Source: Coxiellaceae bacterium (GTDB lineage Bacteria; Pseudomonadota; Gammaproteobacteria; Coxiellales; Coxiellaceae). Taken from it: 64,000 bases of DNA. Position 1 is the first letter of the stretch; each line of letters starts with the position of its first letter. The notes beneath the pieces were generated by a model. The model was not told the origin of the DNA, did no database searches, and saw only the letters and a list, made by a program, of their open reading frames with translations. The stretch spans positions 124,001 through 188,000 of the forward strand of contig JARGPC010000001.1 of the NCBI GenBank assembly GCA_029212885.1, given 5' to 3'. The translations under genes were made by a program, and so were the position numbers. Below, one piece after another: positions 45,819 through 57,057 of this stretch.

Positions 45819-46124
45819 ATGGCAGATCAACCACAAGATAAAAAACCTTCAAAAATCATTATTGAAGGCGTCACCGAATCAGGTGAAAACTTTCGTCCCA
45901 GCGACTGGGCTGAGCGCGTCAGCGGCAAGCTGTCGACCTTTCGCAAACGTCGCTTGCAATATTCGCCTTTACTGCAACCCAGCACAAAAGATGGACACAA
46001 ATGCGTTGTGCTTGATGCCAAACTCAAACAAAGCAACCCAAAACTCTATGAATCCATTCTAGAGTTCGCCAACATGAATAAGTTGAAAATCTGCAACGAC
46101 GATGACAATCAAGAAAAAGAATAG
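45819..46124 (+). CDS. DUF3579 family protein
   Basis: 101 aa soluble protein. The family signature IIIEGVTESGENFRPSDWAE is at residues 13-32. Function of the family is not established. No Shine-Dalgarno precedes the ATG, and the promoter -10 is only 7 bases away, so translation is probably leaderless; no alternative internal start keeps the signature. Overlaps the LOG gene by 23 bases: first gene of a three-gene run. Confidence 0.85.
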   Translation: MADQPQDKKPSKIIIEGVTESGENFRPSDWAERVSGKLSTFRKRRLQYSPLLQPSTKDGHKCVVLDAKLKQSNPKLYESILEFANMNKLKICNDDDNQEKE

Positions 46125-46803
46125 ACGCAAACGCAAAAAGCATATCGCTGCGGGTTACCAGGTTTCACGCTCCGTCTGGAAAGAAATCAAGCTAGCCACG
46201 CTAACCTATTGGGAATATATCCGCGGCTCATTTAAATATCGCCACACCGGCCCCGCGATCACCGTCTTTGGCTCAGCTCGCTTTGGCGAGGGCCACCCCT
46301 ACTGCCACCTCGCTCGTGTTATGGGCCGCACATTGGCTGAAGCCGGCTTTACCACATTCACCGGCGGTGGCCCCGGCATTATGCGCGCCGCACACCAAGG
46401 CGCCAATGAGGCCGGCGGCTACTGTGTTGGCGCTAGCATTATTGTGCCTTATGAAGAAGAACTCAACCAACATATGCATCTGGCACACTTCTTCCGCTAC
46501 TTCTTTATCCGCAAGGTCATGCTCACTAAATACTCCTGCGGATTTGTGATCTTCCCAGGCGGCCTAGGCACCATGGACGAACTATTTGAAGTCGCCACTT
46601 TAATGCAAACACGTAAATTGCACACTATCCCACTGATCTTGATGGGTACCGATTATTGGCTTCCACTGTTTGAGTTTATCAAAAACACCATGCTAGCTAA
46701 TGGCACCATCAACGAAGCCGATCTTGATTTATTTACCTTAACCGACTCACCAGAAATCGCCATGGAAGTCATCGCTAAGCATGCCGAGACAAACCCATGC
46801 TAG
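46102..46803 (+). CDS. LOG-family protein (TIGR00730-type)
   Basis: 233 aa. Nucleotide-binding Rossmann-like domain with GSARFGEGH, GGGPGIMRAAHQGA and the hallmark PGGLGTMDELFE of the LOG (cytokinin riboside 5'-monophosphate phosphoribohydrolase) family. Bacterial members cleave nucleoside monophosphates to base and ribose phosphate. The first 45 residues are an extra basic stretch. Overlaps DUF3579 upstream by 23 bases and the cardiolipin synthase gene downstream by 7 bases. Confidence 0.85.
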   Translation: MTIKKKNRRKRKKHIAAGYQVSRSVWKEIKLATLTYWEYIRGSFKYRHTGPAITVFGSARFGEGHPYCHLARVMGRTLAEAGFTTFTGGGPGIMRAAHQGANEAGGYCVGASIIVPYEEELNQHMHLAHFFRYFFIRKVMLTKYSCGFVIFPGGLGTMDELFEVATLMQTRKLHTIPLILMGTDYWLPLFEFIKNTMLANGTINEADLDLFTLTDSPEIAMEVIAKHAETNPC

Positions 46804-47936
46804 TGCAATCCAAAGAAACTATTTTTACTAACGGCAGTGATTACTTTAATCACCTGATTAGCGACTTACATCAAGCCAAGCACAGCATCGATCTTGAAAC
46901 CTATATATTTAGTAACGACACCATTGGCCGACGCGTAATGGAAGCCTTAATTCGCGCCGCCGAACGCGGCGTTAACGTGCGCGTTTTAGTAGATGGTTGT
47001 GGCACTCCGCAATGGGGCGCTACCATGGCCCCCCACCTCGAGCAAGCTGGCGGCAAAAGCAAAGTGTTTCACCCCTTTCCTTGGCAAGTATGGAATTGGA
47101 GCCGCTCAGTCGTCAAACTACCATCCATGGTAAAAGGCATTTATTTATTTTTAAAAGTAAACTCACGCAACCATCGTAAAGTGTGCATTATCGATGACAA
47201 AATCGCCTACACCGGCAGCGTTAATATAGACAAATCGCACCTCACCTATAACGAAGGCGGTGATGACTGGCGCGATACCGGCATTCGCATCATGAACACC
47301 AACTTGCATGATTTATTAGCCGCATTTAATAGCGCCTGGACACACCAAACAATCAAAGAACGCATCCGCAATATCTTTTCTCACGTTAAAGCCAACCCCA
47401 CAGTTCGCTTAAACTATAATCGCCATCGCCGGCGCATTCTATATAAAAATCTATTGCGCCGCATCGACCATTGCAAACAACGCGTGTGGATTACTAATGC
47501 ATATTTTGTCCCAGATAACTTTTTATTAAAACGCCTAAAAGACGCCGCTCAACGCGGCATTGATGTGCGCATTCTACTACCGCGCAAGTCCGACCATTTT
47601 ATTATGCCTTGGGCATCATCCACCTTCTATGCGAGCCTACTTAAATCAGGTATTCGCATCTTCGAATACCTGCCGAGCATCCTGCATGCAAAAACCTTAA
47701 TGATTGATGATTGGATGCTAATCGGCTCCAGCAACTTAAATCACCGCAGTCTATTACATGACCTCGAAGCCGATGTGCATGTTGAATTGGAAGAGTCTAA
47801 GCAAATTCTCAACCAGCAATTCCTCAGTGACTTAAACCATACCGCCGAAATATCATTGAAAAACTGGTGGCATAAACGCCCATGGTATCAGCGATTTTTC
47901 GGCCGGATATTTTTATATATGAAATATTGGGTATAA
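46797..47936 (+). CDS. Cardiolipin synthase, PLD superfamily (ClsB-like)
   Basis: 379 aa with two HKD motifs: HRKVCIIDD (H126, K128, D133) and LHAKTLMIDDWMLIGSSN (His about 297). No N-terminal membrane helices, which fits ClsB/ClsC-type rather than ClsA-type enzymes. Should join phosphatidylglycerol (or PE) to form cardiolipin at the inner membrane. Last gene of the DUF3579-LOG-Cls run; together with PssA a small lipid-synthesis neighbourhood. Confidence 0.88.
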   Translation: MLVQSKETIFTNGSDYFNHLISDLHQAKHSIDLETYIFSNDTIGRRVMEALIRAAERGVNVRVLVDGCGTPQWGATMAPHLEQAGGKSKVFHPFPWQVWNWSRSVVKLPSMVKGIYLFLKVNSRNHRKVCIIDDKIAYTGSVNIDKSHLTYNEGGDDWRDTGIRIMNTNLHDLLAAFNSAWTHQTIKERIRNIFSHVKANPTVRLNYNRHRRRILYKNLLRRIDHCKQRVWITNAYFVPDNFLLKRLKDAAQRGIDVRILLPRKSDHFIMPWASSTFYASLLKSGIRIFEYLPSILHAKTLMIDDWMLIGSSNLNHRSLLHDLEADVHVELEESKQILNQQFLSDLNHTAEISLKNWWHKRPWYQRFFGRIFLYMKYWV

Positions 47937-48101
47937 GCCCTTCGCCCGAGTATCAACCTCAACAGACTAGAAACAACTAAATATACAATCGAGCAAGGCA
48001 TAAAGCGACTCTGCCAACCCGCTTATAATGTCGAGTAGCGAGACATGGTTGGGCAAAACGTTTTATTCAAGATTGTCCGCTAATCGACTTTATAATAAAA
48101 A

Positions 48102-48121
48102 AGAGGGCCAAAAGGCCCTCT
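48102..48121 (-). terminator. Rho-independent terminator of groESL
   Basis: Hairpin AGAGGGCC-AAAA-GGCCCTCT with, on the minus strand, TTTTTTATTATA directly after it. About 45 bases after the groEL stop. Confidence 0.9.
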
Positions 48122-48165
48122 CTAAAACATCTGATGTTTTGAACTGCTAGGTAGCAGGGGGATGA

Positions 48166-49833
<1,668 letters not shown>

Positions 49834-49864
49834 TTATTCCTCTTAAATTTCTATATCTTTATGA

Positions 49865-50164
49865 TTAAGCAGCTTCACCAACTACTACACCCATGATGTC
49901 GTCTTCACGCATCACTACATATTCTTCACCAGCAATCGTTACTTCTGTGCCAGCATACTTGCCAAATAGCACACGATCACCTGCAGCTACACCCATAGCG
50001 CGCACGCTACCGTCTTCAGCCACTTTACCAGTTCCAACTGCAACTACTTCACCCATCATTGGTTTTTCAGTTGCTGTATCAGGAATCACAATGCCACCCG
50101 CAGATGTACGTTCTTCTTCCAGACGACGGATCACGACACGGTCGTGTAATGGTCGTATATTCAT
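49865..50164 (-). CDS. groES: Co-chaperonin GroES
   Basis: 99 aa, lid of the GroEL chamber. Opening [20 protein letters not shown] with the mobile loop [10 protein letters not shown], and C-terminal dome/strand segments KYAGTEV, all standard. Two Shine-Dalgarno-like runs (GGAGG, AAGGA) precede the ATG. Under the sigma-32 promoter at 50246-50273. fxsA is upstream in the same direction, as in E. coli. Confidence 0.98.
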   Translation of the reverse strand: MNIRPLHDRVVIRRLEEERTSAGGIVIPDTATEKPMMGEVVAVGTGKVAEDGSVRAMGVAAGDRVLFGKYAGTEVTIAGEEYVVMREDDIMGVVVGEAA

Positions 50165-50245
50165 TCCTTATTTCCTCCAAAAAGATTAATTCTTTCATGT
50201 AAAACACACTTAAAATTCAGCGTGCTTTTTACTTCACAGCATCTC

Positions 50246-50273
50246 ATATTGGGCTACGCTAAAGGTTTTCAAG
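50246..50273 (-). promoter_or_regulatory. Sigma-32 (RpoH) heat-shock promoter of groESL
   Basis: On the minus strand: CTTGAAA, 13 bases, CCCAATAT, matching the consensus CTTGAAA-N11-15-CCCCATNT. It lies about 80 bases upstream of groES. No CIRCE inverted repeat is seen. Confidence 0.85.
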
Positions 50274-50324
50274 GGAGAAAATATTTTTTTTTCTGACTAA
50301 GAACTAACTGGCTGAATTAAATGA

Positions 50325-50804
50325 TTATTTTTCATCGTCTTTGCGCTCAAACTCACCCTCAATCGTTTCGCCATGCCGCACCTTATTGTGCGTTTCGACT
50401 GGTTCGTTCGCTGCAGCACCCATGGTGCGCGGATCAATAATATGACCGCTGGCACACAGCTTCTTCTCAAAAGCGCGTCGAATTGGTGATACCAATAACA
50501 CCAAGCCCAAAAGATCAGTAACAAAACCTGGGATAATCAGCAACATCGCCGCAATGGTTTTAAGTGGATTCGGCAACTGCTCCGGATCCAACGCACGACC
50601 ACCCTGCATCATCGCAATCGACTGCGACGCGGTAGCCATACCTTGCTGCTGTAACACCACCACACCAAGCACCGTAGTCAACACCACCAGCAATAAAGTA
50701 ACCCACAAACCTACCAGCTCACCAACAATAACGAAGCCAGCAATCTCAATCAGAAAGAATGCGATAAAAAAATATTTGATCTTGTTTAACATCATGGGTC
50801 TCAT
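50325..50804 (-). CDS. fxsA: FxsA family membrane protein
   Basis: 159 aa, three or four hydrophobic segments (FFLIEIAGFVIVGELVG, LVVLTTVLGVVVLQQQG, LLIIPGFVTDLLGLVLLV), the FxsA pattern. E. coli FxsA relieves exclusion of phage T7 by F plasmids when overproduced; its cell role is unknown. The soluble C-terminal 45 residues are polar. Position before groES is the same as in E. coli. Confidence 0.85.
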   Translation of the reverse strand: MRPMMLNKIKYFFIAFFLIEIAGFVIVGELVGLWVTLLLVVLTTVLGVVVLQQQGMATASQSIAMMQGGRALDPEQLPNPLKTIAAMLLIIPGFVTDLLGLVLLVSPIRRAFEKKLCASGHIIDPRTMGAAANEPVETHNKVRHGETIEGEFERKDDEK

Positions 50805-50854
50805 TAATATATCACTATTGAATGGCAGTCTACCACACCACCAAAAGGAAAAAA

Positions 50855-51523
50855 ATGCAACTGACCCGCCAACTCCTCAGCTATATCATTCTATTAAGCT
50901 TAACGATTAGCGGCCTAGCCACCTCCACTGTTGTCGCCAGCAAGATTCTACATATTGGCATCAATTTCCCAGCCGCCAATTTAACCTTCTCAATACTCAG
51001 CTACCCAATGATCAACTGCATCTGCGAACTGTGGGGCAAGCGCTTAGCCAAACAAAGCCTCGTCATCGCTGTTGGCTGCCAAGCATTAATCGCACTACTA
51101 ATCCGTCTAATTATCGCACTACCGAGCGCGCCCTATTGGGATCTTTCAAAAGCATTCTATGACGTATTAGCTAGCAGCAGCTCAGTACTAGCCGCTAGCT
51201 TATTAGCTTTTGGAGTATCACAACTGTTAGATATCATAATTTATCAACACATCAAAAAAATAAGCCATGGTCGCCAGCTATGGTTACGTAGCAACGTTTC
51301 AACGATCTGCGGCCAAATTATCGATGCGGCGATTTTCGTTATCATCGTATTCCATGCATCCACTCATCAATGGAATATATATGTTGGGGCCATCACTGTA
51401 AAAATTGTGCTATCCATTTTAATGACACCCGCTATTTATTTGGTTGTCATCGGAATCAATCGCTGGCTAGGCGGTAACACCATGGCCTTTAAGTTTAACC
51501 AAAGCCTCACAGAGTCAGATTGA
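50855..51523 (+). CDS. VUT/YhhQ-family queuosine-precursor-type transporter
   Basis: 222 aa from the ATG with AGGA 5 bases ahead. Six hydrophobic segments; LSLTISGLATSTVVASKILHIG, NLTFSILSYPMINCICELWGKR, and a late helix ICGQIIDAAIFVIIVF are the family's three typical blocks. Presumably imports a queuine-type base. It is clearly different from the member at 28469-29218 and sits in the chromosomal background, upstream of acnA. Confidence 0.8.
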   Translation: MQLTRQLLSYIILLSLTISGLATSTVVASKILHIGINFPAANLTFSILSYPMINCICELWGKRLAKQSLVIAVGCQALIALLIRLIIALPSAPYWDLSKAFYDVLASSSSVLAASLLAFGVSQLLDIIIYQHIKKISHGRQLWLRSNVSTICGQIIDAAIFVIIVFHASTHQWNIYVGAITVKIVLSILMTPAIYLVVIGINRWLGGNTMAFKFNQSLTESD

Positions 51524-51596
51524 ACTAAATATGCTATTATGGTAACCTCAAGTTCCTAATTCTTATCCAATAAATGATCAATTAAAGAGGCAGATC

Positions 51597-54260
51597 ATGA
51601 GCAATTCTTACGACTCCTTACGCGACATCAGCGTAAATGGTACTACTTATCACATACACAATGTCGAAGCAGCTGAGGCGGGCGGCTTGGGCGATGTGAC
51701 TAAACTACCATTTTCGTTAAAAATACTATTAGAAAATATCTTACGCCATGAAGATGGCGAAGTAGTAACCAAAGCTGATGCCGATGCATTTGCGCAATGG
51801 CTAAAAGATAAAACATCAAACCACGAAATTGCTTATCATCCAGCACGTGTATTAATGCAAGACTTCACCGGCGTGCCGGCTGTTGTTGATTTAGCAGCAA
51901 TGCGTGATGCGATAGTTAACCTAGGCAGCGATGCTAAAAAAATTAACCCGCTATGCCCAGTTGATTTAGTTATCGATCACTCAGTTCAGATCGACAAGTT
52001 TGGCACATCTGATGCGTTTAGTGCCAACGTGCACATTGAAATGGAACGAAACAACGAACGCTACCAGTTTTTAAAATGGGGGCAAAAAACTTTTGATAAC
52101 TTCCGTGTTGTACCACCCGGAACCGGCATTTGCCACCAAGTGAATTTAGAATACCTTGCTCATGTTGTACGCTCAGGTGAAAAAGATGGCAAAACCTTTG
52201 CCTACCCAGACACCTGCGTTGGTACCGACAGTCACACGACTATGATTAATGGTATCGGCGTACTAGGCTGGGGTGTTGGTGGTATCGAAGCCGAAGCCGC
52301 CATCTTAGGCCAACCAATTTCGATGTTAATCCCAGAGGTGATTGGCTTTAGACTTGAAGGTAAATTACGCGAAGGCATCACTGCAACCGATCTCGTTTTA
52401 ACTTGTGTGCAAATGTTACGTGAAAAAGGCGTTGTTGGTAAATTCGTTGAATTTTTTGGTTCAGGATTACAAGAATTAGCGCTACCTGATCGTGCAACGA
52501 TTGGTAATATGGCACCAGAATACGGCGCAACCTGCGGCTTATTCCCCATCGATAAAGAAACCATTCGCTACATGGAACTGTCCGGCCGTGATGAAGACGT
52601 AATCGCATTAACCGAAGTCTATGCCAAAGCTACCGGCACATGGCATGATGAAAGCACCCCCGAAGCGGTTTATACAGACACATTGCACTTGGATTTAAAC
52701 ACCGTTGTACCTAGCGTTGCTGGCCCTAAACGCCCACAAGATCGTGTGGCATTAGGTGACTTGCGCGAAGTCAGCGAAAAGTTTATCACCAGCATTAATA
52801 AAGGTGATCAACTGGATGAAAGCTATACCACCGATGAAAACTTTGAAATGCACCATGGCGACATCGTGATCGCAGCGATTACCAGTTGCACTAACACATC
52901 AAACCCAAGCGTGATGATTGCAGCTGGCTTACTCGCACAAAAAGCTTCAGAGCTAGGCATGCAAGTAAAACCATGGGTAAAAACATCTTTAGCTCCCGGG
53001 TCAAAAGTGGTAACCGATTACTTACACGCTACCGACTTAATGCAATATTTAGAAAAGCTTGGTTTTTACCTGGCCGGTTACGGTTGCACTACTTGTATTG
53101 GTAACTCAGGTCCATTACCTGATGCTGTGACCAAAGTTGTGACTGAAAATGATATTACTGCTAATGCCGTGCTATCTGGTAACCGAAACTTTGAAGGCCG
53201 CATTCACCCATTAGTAAAAGCCAACTGGTTAGCATCACCACCATTAGTGGTGGCATATGCATTGGCGGGAACCACACGTATCGATTTATCTAAAGACGCG
53301 ATTGGCACCAACAAAGAAGGCGAAGCTGTTTACTTAAAAGATGTGTGGCCAAGCAATGCTGAAGTCGCCGAAGCCGTAAGTAAAATCAATCGCGGCATGT
53401 TCCGTGAACAATATGCTAACGTATTCGACGGCGATGAAGATTGGCAAGCGATTGAAGTCACACCAACCGAAACTTATAGCTGGGATGAAGCCTCTACTTA
53501 TGTGCGCAACCCACCCTACTTCGACGGCATGGGTCCAAAAGCTGGCAATGTTGACAATATTGAAGGCGCTCGCATACTGGCGCTATTTGCCGACAGCGTA
53601 ACCACTGACCATATCTCACCCGCAGGCAGCATCAACCCAGAAAGCCCTGCCGGTCAATACTTACGTGAGCACGATGTTAAAATCAAGGACTTTAACTCCT
53701 ACGGCTCTCGTCGTGGTAACCACGAAGTGATGATGCGCGGCACATTCGCCAATATTCGTATTCGTAACGAAATGGTTCCCGGTGTTGAAGGTGGCTTTAC
53801 CAAATACGTACCAACTGGCGAACAAATGCCAATCTACGATGCGGCAATGAAGTACAAAGCCGATGGCGTACCAAGCGTTGTGATTGCTGGGAAAGAGTAC
53901 GGCACCGGTTCATCACGTGACTGGGCAGCGAAAGGGCCTTACCTACAAGGCGTAAAAGCTGTATTAGCCGAAAGCTATGAACGTATTCACCGTTCAAACT
54001 TAATTGGCATGGGCATCTTACCGTTAGAGTTTAAGGACGGGGTTGATCGTAAAACATTAAAACTGACCGGTAACGAAACCGTTGATATCCCTAACATCAG
54101 TGGTGGCATTACTCCAAAGATGGATGTCGAAGCAGTGATTACACGTGAAGATGGCAGTAAAGAAACGGTGACAATGCTATGCCGTATCGATACCGCTAAC
54201 GAAGCGGCCTACTACACCAACGGTGGTATTCTGCAGTTTGTGTTAAGAAATATGCTGTAG
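51597..54260 (+). CDS. acnA: Aconitate hydratase A
   Basis: 887 aa, close to E. coli AcnA (891). Isomerises citrate to isocitrate in the TCA cycle and binds mRNA when iron-depleted. [4Fe-4S] ligands: TSCTNTSNP, and GCTTCIGNSG with two Cys. Further: GTDSHTTMINGIGVLGWGVGG, and the swivel domain with YGSRRGNHEVMMRGTFANIR and SRDWAAKGP. Intact. A GAGGCAG run precedes the ATG. Confidence 0.97.
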   Translation: MSNSYDSLRDISVNGTTYHIHNVEAAEAGGLGDVTKLPFSLKILLENILRHEDGEVVTKADADAFAQWLKDKTSNHEIAYHPARVLMQDFTGVPAVVDLAAMRDAIVNLGSDAKKINPLCPVDLVIDHSVQIDKFGTSDAFSANVHIEMERNNERYQFLKWGQKTFDNFRVVPPGTGICHQVNLEYLAHVVRSGEKDGKTFAYPDTCVGTDSHTTMINGIGVLGWGVGGIEAEAAILGQPISMLIPEVIGFRLEGKLREGITATDLVLTCVQMLREKGVVGKFVEFFGSGLQELALPDRATIGNMAPEYGATCGLFPIDKETIRYMELSGRDEDVIALTEVYAKATGTWHDESTPEAVYTDTLHLDLNTVVPSVAGPKRPQDRVALGDLREVSEKFITSINKGDQLDESYTTDENFEMHHGDIVIAAITSCTNTSNPSVMIAAGLLAQKASELGMQVKPWVKTSLAPGSKVVTDYLHATDLMQYLEKLGFYLAGYGCTTCIGNSGPLPDAVTKVVTENDITANAVLSGNRNFEGRIHPLVKANWLASPPLVVAYALAGTTRIDLSKDAIGTNKEGEAVYLKDVWPSNAEVAEAVSKINRGMFREQYANVFDGDEDWQAIEVTPTETYSWDEASTYVRNPPYFDGMGPKAGNVDNIEGARILALFADSVTTDHISPAGSINPESPAGQYLREHDVKIKDFNSYGSRRGNHEVMMRGTFANIRIRNEMVPGVEGGFTKYVPTGEQMPIYDAAMKYKADGVPSVVIAGKEYGTGSSRDWAAKGPYLQGVKAVLAESYERIHRSNLIGMGILPLEFKDGVDRKTLKLTGNETVDIPNISGGITPKMDVEAVITREDGSKETVTMLCRIDTANEAAYYTNGGILQFVLRNML

Positions 54261-54263
54261 TGA

Positions 54264-54301
54264 TACTGGATCCCGGATCGGGGTCCGGGATGACATAGTC
54301 A
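54264..54301. repeat. Palindromic repeat after acnA
   Basis: 38-bp module ACTGGATCCCGGA-TCGGGG-TCCGGGATGACATAGTCA of the GTCATCCCGG family. Its hairpin lies 4-40 bases after the acnA stop and may serve as 3' end. 33 of 38 bases match the copy at 54456-54493. Confidence 0.8.
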
Positions 54302-54343
54302 GCCGGGGTGACATGATCACACCGCCATGACAAGCAAGGGTGC

Positions 54344-54430
54344 CAGGGGTGCCTTTCGAGCGGCGTATGACACATGGATGTAAAGGAGTACGAAGACAGG
54401 GAAGTCTGTTCGCGAGAACAGGCACCCCTG
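54344..54430. repeat. Long inverted repeat element between the two modules
   Basis: Perfect 10-bp ends CAGGGGTGCC and GGCACCCCTG enclosing 67 bases that contain a TGTTC-GCGA-GAACA hairpin and the string ACACATGGATGTAAAGGAG. No coding frame. Looks like a third kind of short interspersed element, nested between two GTCATCCCGG-family modules. Confidence 0.65.
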
Positions 54431-54455
54431 ACGGCCTTACGATGCAAGACTATTT

Positions 54456-54493
54456 GACTGGATCCTGGATCGGAATCTAGGATGACATAGTCA
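54456..54493. repeat. Decayed palindromic repeat
   Basis: Second 38-bp module: GACTGGATCCTGGATCGGAA followed by TCTAGGATGACATAGTCA. It differs from the copy at 54264 in five bases; two of these are the two sides of one stem pair (C-G changed to T-A), so the hairpin is kept. It covers the stop region of the gene at 54491. Confidence 0.75.
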
Positions 54494-55345
54494 AGCTTTA
54501 GGAAGTCCTGAACCACCCGACCCTGGCGGTTGATATGGCATAAAGTGCTTTTGAGAAAGCTCCACCCCCTTCTCTACATCACCAGCACCAACATTGACTT
54601 CAGCTTGCTGAACTAGAGGCACAGAAAGCACCTTAATTGCGCTTGGCGCATGCACTGCAGGCTTAGACTGCGTAGCAAAAAAACCTAAGCAACAAATACA
54701 ACGAATAAATCGCTGCATCATGCTCGCCTTAATCAGTGGCGTCGATTCAAATGCACTATCAACAACCTCCTGCAAAGTGGAACTAAATTGCCTTAAACCA
54801 GCTATGATCGCGCTTGATACATAAGCAGCACGCTGATCAGCGCAATAGCTTTCAGAAGAAGCGTAAGCATCTATCAAACCATGCTTAAAATCAGACAGCC
54901 GGTCTAGCACCGGCTGCTTATCAAAGCCACTGCCTACTAATTCAAATTTTTCAGAGCATGCTTTTGCCAACGGCAATACTTCAGCGTAAACCGCATCATT
55001 TTCACGAAAATCAAACGTCTCATTACCAGTGAATTTTAACTTACCTGCTTTAAGACCATTCAGCAGCACATTACCACTATGCATTGCATGAGCTTGATTA
55101 TGTGCATGCGCAAAAGCTAACCCCGCCACAAGACCCAGCGAGCCCGCCATCAGTAACATCCAACCCTGGGTTGCTCGATCATCTTCATTAAAATAGTTAT
55201 CATTAGAAACATAATTTGTCGCCACCATTACTAGCTCAGCAACACATCGACCACATGACATACCAATGAAGGCAGATGAAAAATACAAAAAAGAATGCCA
55301 GTGCGATTGCTGAACCACCTGAGGATTTAAAGGCTTTCTTGACAT
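54491..55345 (-). CDS. Membrane-anchored orphan protein
   Basis: 284 aa, unrecognised. Two hydrophobic segments near the N-terminus (about 18-45 and 62-82), a soluble helical domain 90-215, a short hydrophobic Cys-rich patch (FIRCICCLGFFA, about 215-226), and a Pro/Gly-rich tail. GGGAGAG precedes the ATG. The frame ends just inside a dispersed repeat, so the last few residues may have been altered by that insertion. Confidence 0.6.
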   Translation of the reverse strand: MSRKPLNPQVVQQSHWHSFLYFSSAFIGMSCGRCVAELVMVATNYVSNDNYFNEDDRATQGWMLLMAGSLGLVAGLAFAHAHNQAHAMHSGNVLLNGLKAGKLKFTGNETFDFRENDAVYAEVLPLAKACSEKFELVGSGFDKQPVLDRLSDFKHGLIDAYASSESYCADQRAAYVSSAIIAGLRQFSSTLQEVVDSAFESTPLIKASMMQRFIRCICCLGFFATQSKPAVHAPSAIKVLSVPLVQQAEVNVGAGDVEKGVELSQKHFMPYQPPGSGGSGLPKA

Positions 55346-55509
55346 GCGCTACTCTCCCACCAATATCTGCGAAGATAAATTCTACTACGGTAGTATTATG
55401 GCTTTATTAAACGTAATTTACTAAATGTACCTACCGTACGCAAAAAGATTAAAATATTAGAGAAAACTTATGATATCCTGTGCCGCAATACGATACGACA
55501 AGGACAGCT

Positions 55510-57030
55510 ATGCGTCAATTACTACCGGCTTTTTGCCTCAGCACCCTACTAGCCTCAACCACCTTAGCCGGTCAAACAGACAAACCGATCACCACCTTAA
55601 AAAACCAACCGGTCACATTACGACTCAGTTACGAGCAATTTAAATTGCCTGACAATTACCCATCGATGGGAGTACTTGGTGCCCATGCCCTCATTAACCT
55701 CACGCCTTATTGGTATGGCGGCATCGCATTTTATGGCGCCGTAAACGGGCGATCCGGCGGCTATTTTGCCATGGCCCTCGAAGGTGGCTTACAACACCCG
55801 ATCTACAAAAACTTATGGTTTGATATCGGTAACAGTATCGGCGGTGGTGGCGGCCGTCATTCAGCCGTCGGCGGTGGCTTCTATGTGCAACCACGTGCAG
55901 GGCTGAGCTATCACTTTAAATATTTTGATCTCGGCGTTAATTATAACTACGTTAAATTTGTTGATGGCAATATCGATAGCCACCAGTGGGGCGCCACCTT
56001 ATCCGTACCCACCGATTTCAGTTATGCCAACCCAACCCTCGCCGGCGAAACCATTAACTCTGCTTATGGGCTAGCGCTTTCACGCAACTATATTGCGTTA
56101 TTAGCCAATGCTTACTTCCCCAATAAGGGCACACGCACGACGTCCGGCCAGGTAAATGATAACACCATTCAATTTATCGGCATGGAAGCAGGGCACTTTT
56201 TTACAAAGCACTGGTTCATTTTCGCTCAAGCACAAGGCGCCTACCACGGACGCAGTAATGGCTTCGCCAATATCCAACTCGGTCCCGGTGTAAAATTACC
56301 CATTGCAGCAAACGGCAAGTTGAGCGCTATTGCAAAAGTTGGCTTAGGTTCCGGCGGTGGTGGTGCCGTTGAAACCGCTGGTGGTTTTATCGTACAACCC
56401 ACACTGGGACTGGAATATCGCTTTAATCAAAACATCGCATTGGAAGCCAACGGCGGCTACTTTACCGCGCCATCCGGCAACTTCAATAACATCACCGCCG
56501 GCCTATTACTCAAATACTATTTTGATAAAGCCAACCCCGCTCAAGGCAAGACAAACACCATTAATCGGCCTCTCAGCTACCAAGGTTGGCGTGTACGCTT
56601 ATTAAACCAAACTTATTTCAGCCCACGTAACGACCAAGGCGGCACCAACCCCAACATGCAATTGATCGGGCTCGATATCGATCGCTGGCTTAACCACTAT
56701 TTTTATGCCACCGGCCAAACAGCCTTTGCTTATGACGGCAGAGCAACGGGTGGTTATTTCTCTGGCATGATTGGCGTTGGCACACAATTTGCCATCAGTC
56801 GCAGCGGCCGTTACAGCTTATTCGCAGAAGCATTAGTAGGCACCGCAGGAGGAGCGGGTTTAGATATTGGCAGTGGCGCACTCTACGAACCCGTTGTTGG
56901 ATTGAATGCACAATTTAATGACTACTGGGGAATACAAGCTTCCGTTGGTCGATTAATGGCCTACAGTGGCAAATTTCATACCACCACATTAAACGTAGGC
57001 TTCAGCTATAGCTTAGCAACATTGGATTAG
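55510..57030 (+). CDS. Outer-membrane protein with three internal repeats
   Basis: 506 aa from the ATG with AAGGA 5 bases ahead; a GTG upstream is discounted. Signal peptide about 1-21. The mature part is three copies of a 130-150-residue unit (about 35-165, 205-345, 360-505), each with a Gly-rich string (GGGGGRHSAVGGG, GSGGGGAVETAGG, GTAGGAGLDIGSG), followed by QP-GL-Y-F-like strands and a GxY/F closing strand; the C-terminus ends in FSYSLATLD. Probably a beta-rich surface or outer-membrane protein. 28 bases before an Lnt-like gene. Specific function unknown. Confidence 0.65.
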   Translation: MRQLLPAFCLSTLLASTTLAGQTDKPITTLKNQPVTLRLSYEQFKLPDNYPSMGVLGAHALINLTPYWYGGIAFYGAVNGRSGGYFAMALEGGLQHPIYKNLWFDIGNSIGGGGGRHSAVGGGFYVQPRAGLSYHFKYFDLGVNYNYVKFVDGNIDSHQWGATLSVPTDFSYANPTLAGETINSAYGLALSRNYIALLANAYFPNKGTRTTSGQVNDNTIQFIGMEAGHFFTKHWFIFAQAQGAYHGRSNGFANIQLGPGVKLPIAANGKLSAIAKVGLGSGGGGAVETAGGFIVQPTLGLEYRFNQNIALEANGGYFTAPSGNFNNITAGLLLKYYFDKANPAQGKTNTINRPLSYQGWRVRLLNQTYFSPRNDQGGTNPNMQLIGLDIDRWLNHYFYATGQTAFAYDGRATGGYFSGMIGVGTQFAISRSGRYSLFAEALVGTAGGAGLDIGSGALYEPVVGLNAQFNDYWGIQASVGRLMAYSGKFHTTTLNVGFSYSLATLD

Positions 57031-57057
57031 CAGCGACCGAATGTTACACTAAACACT

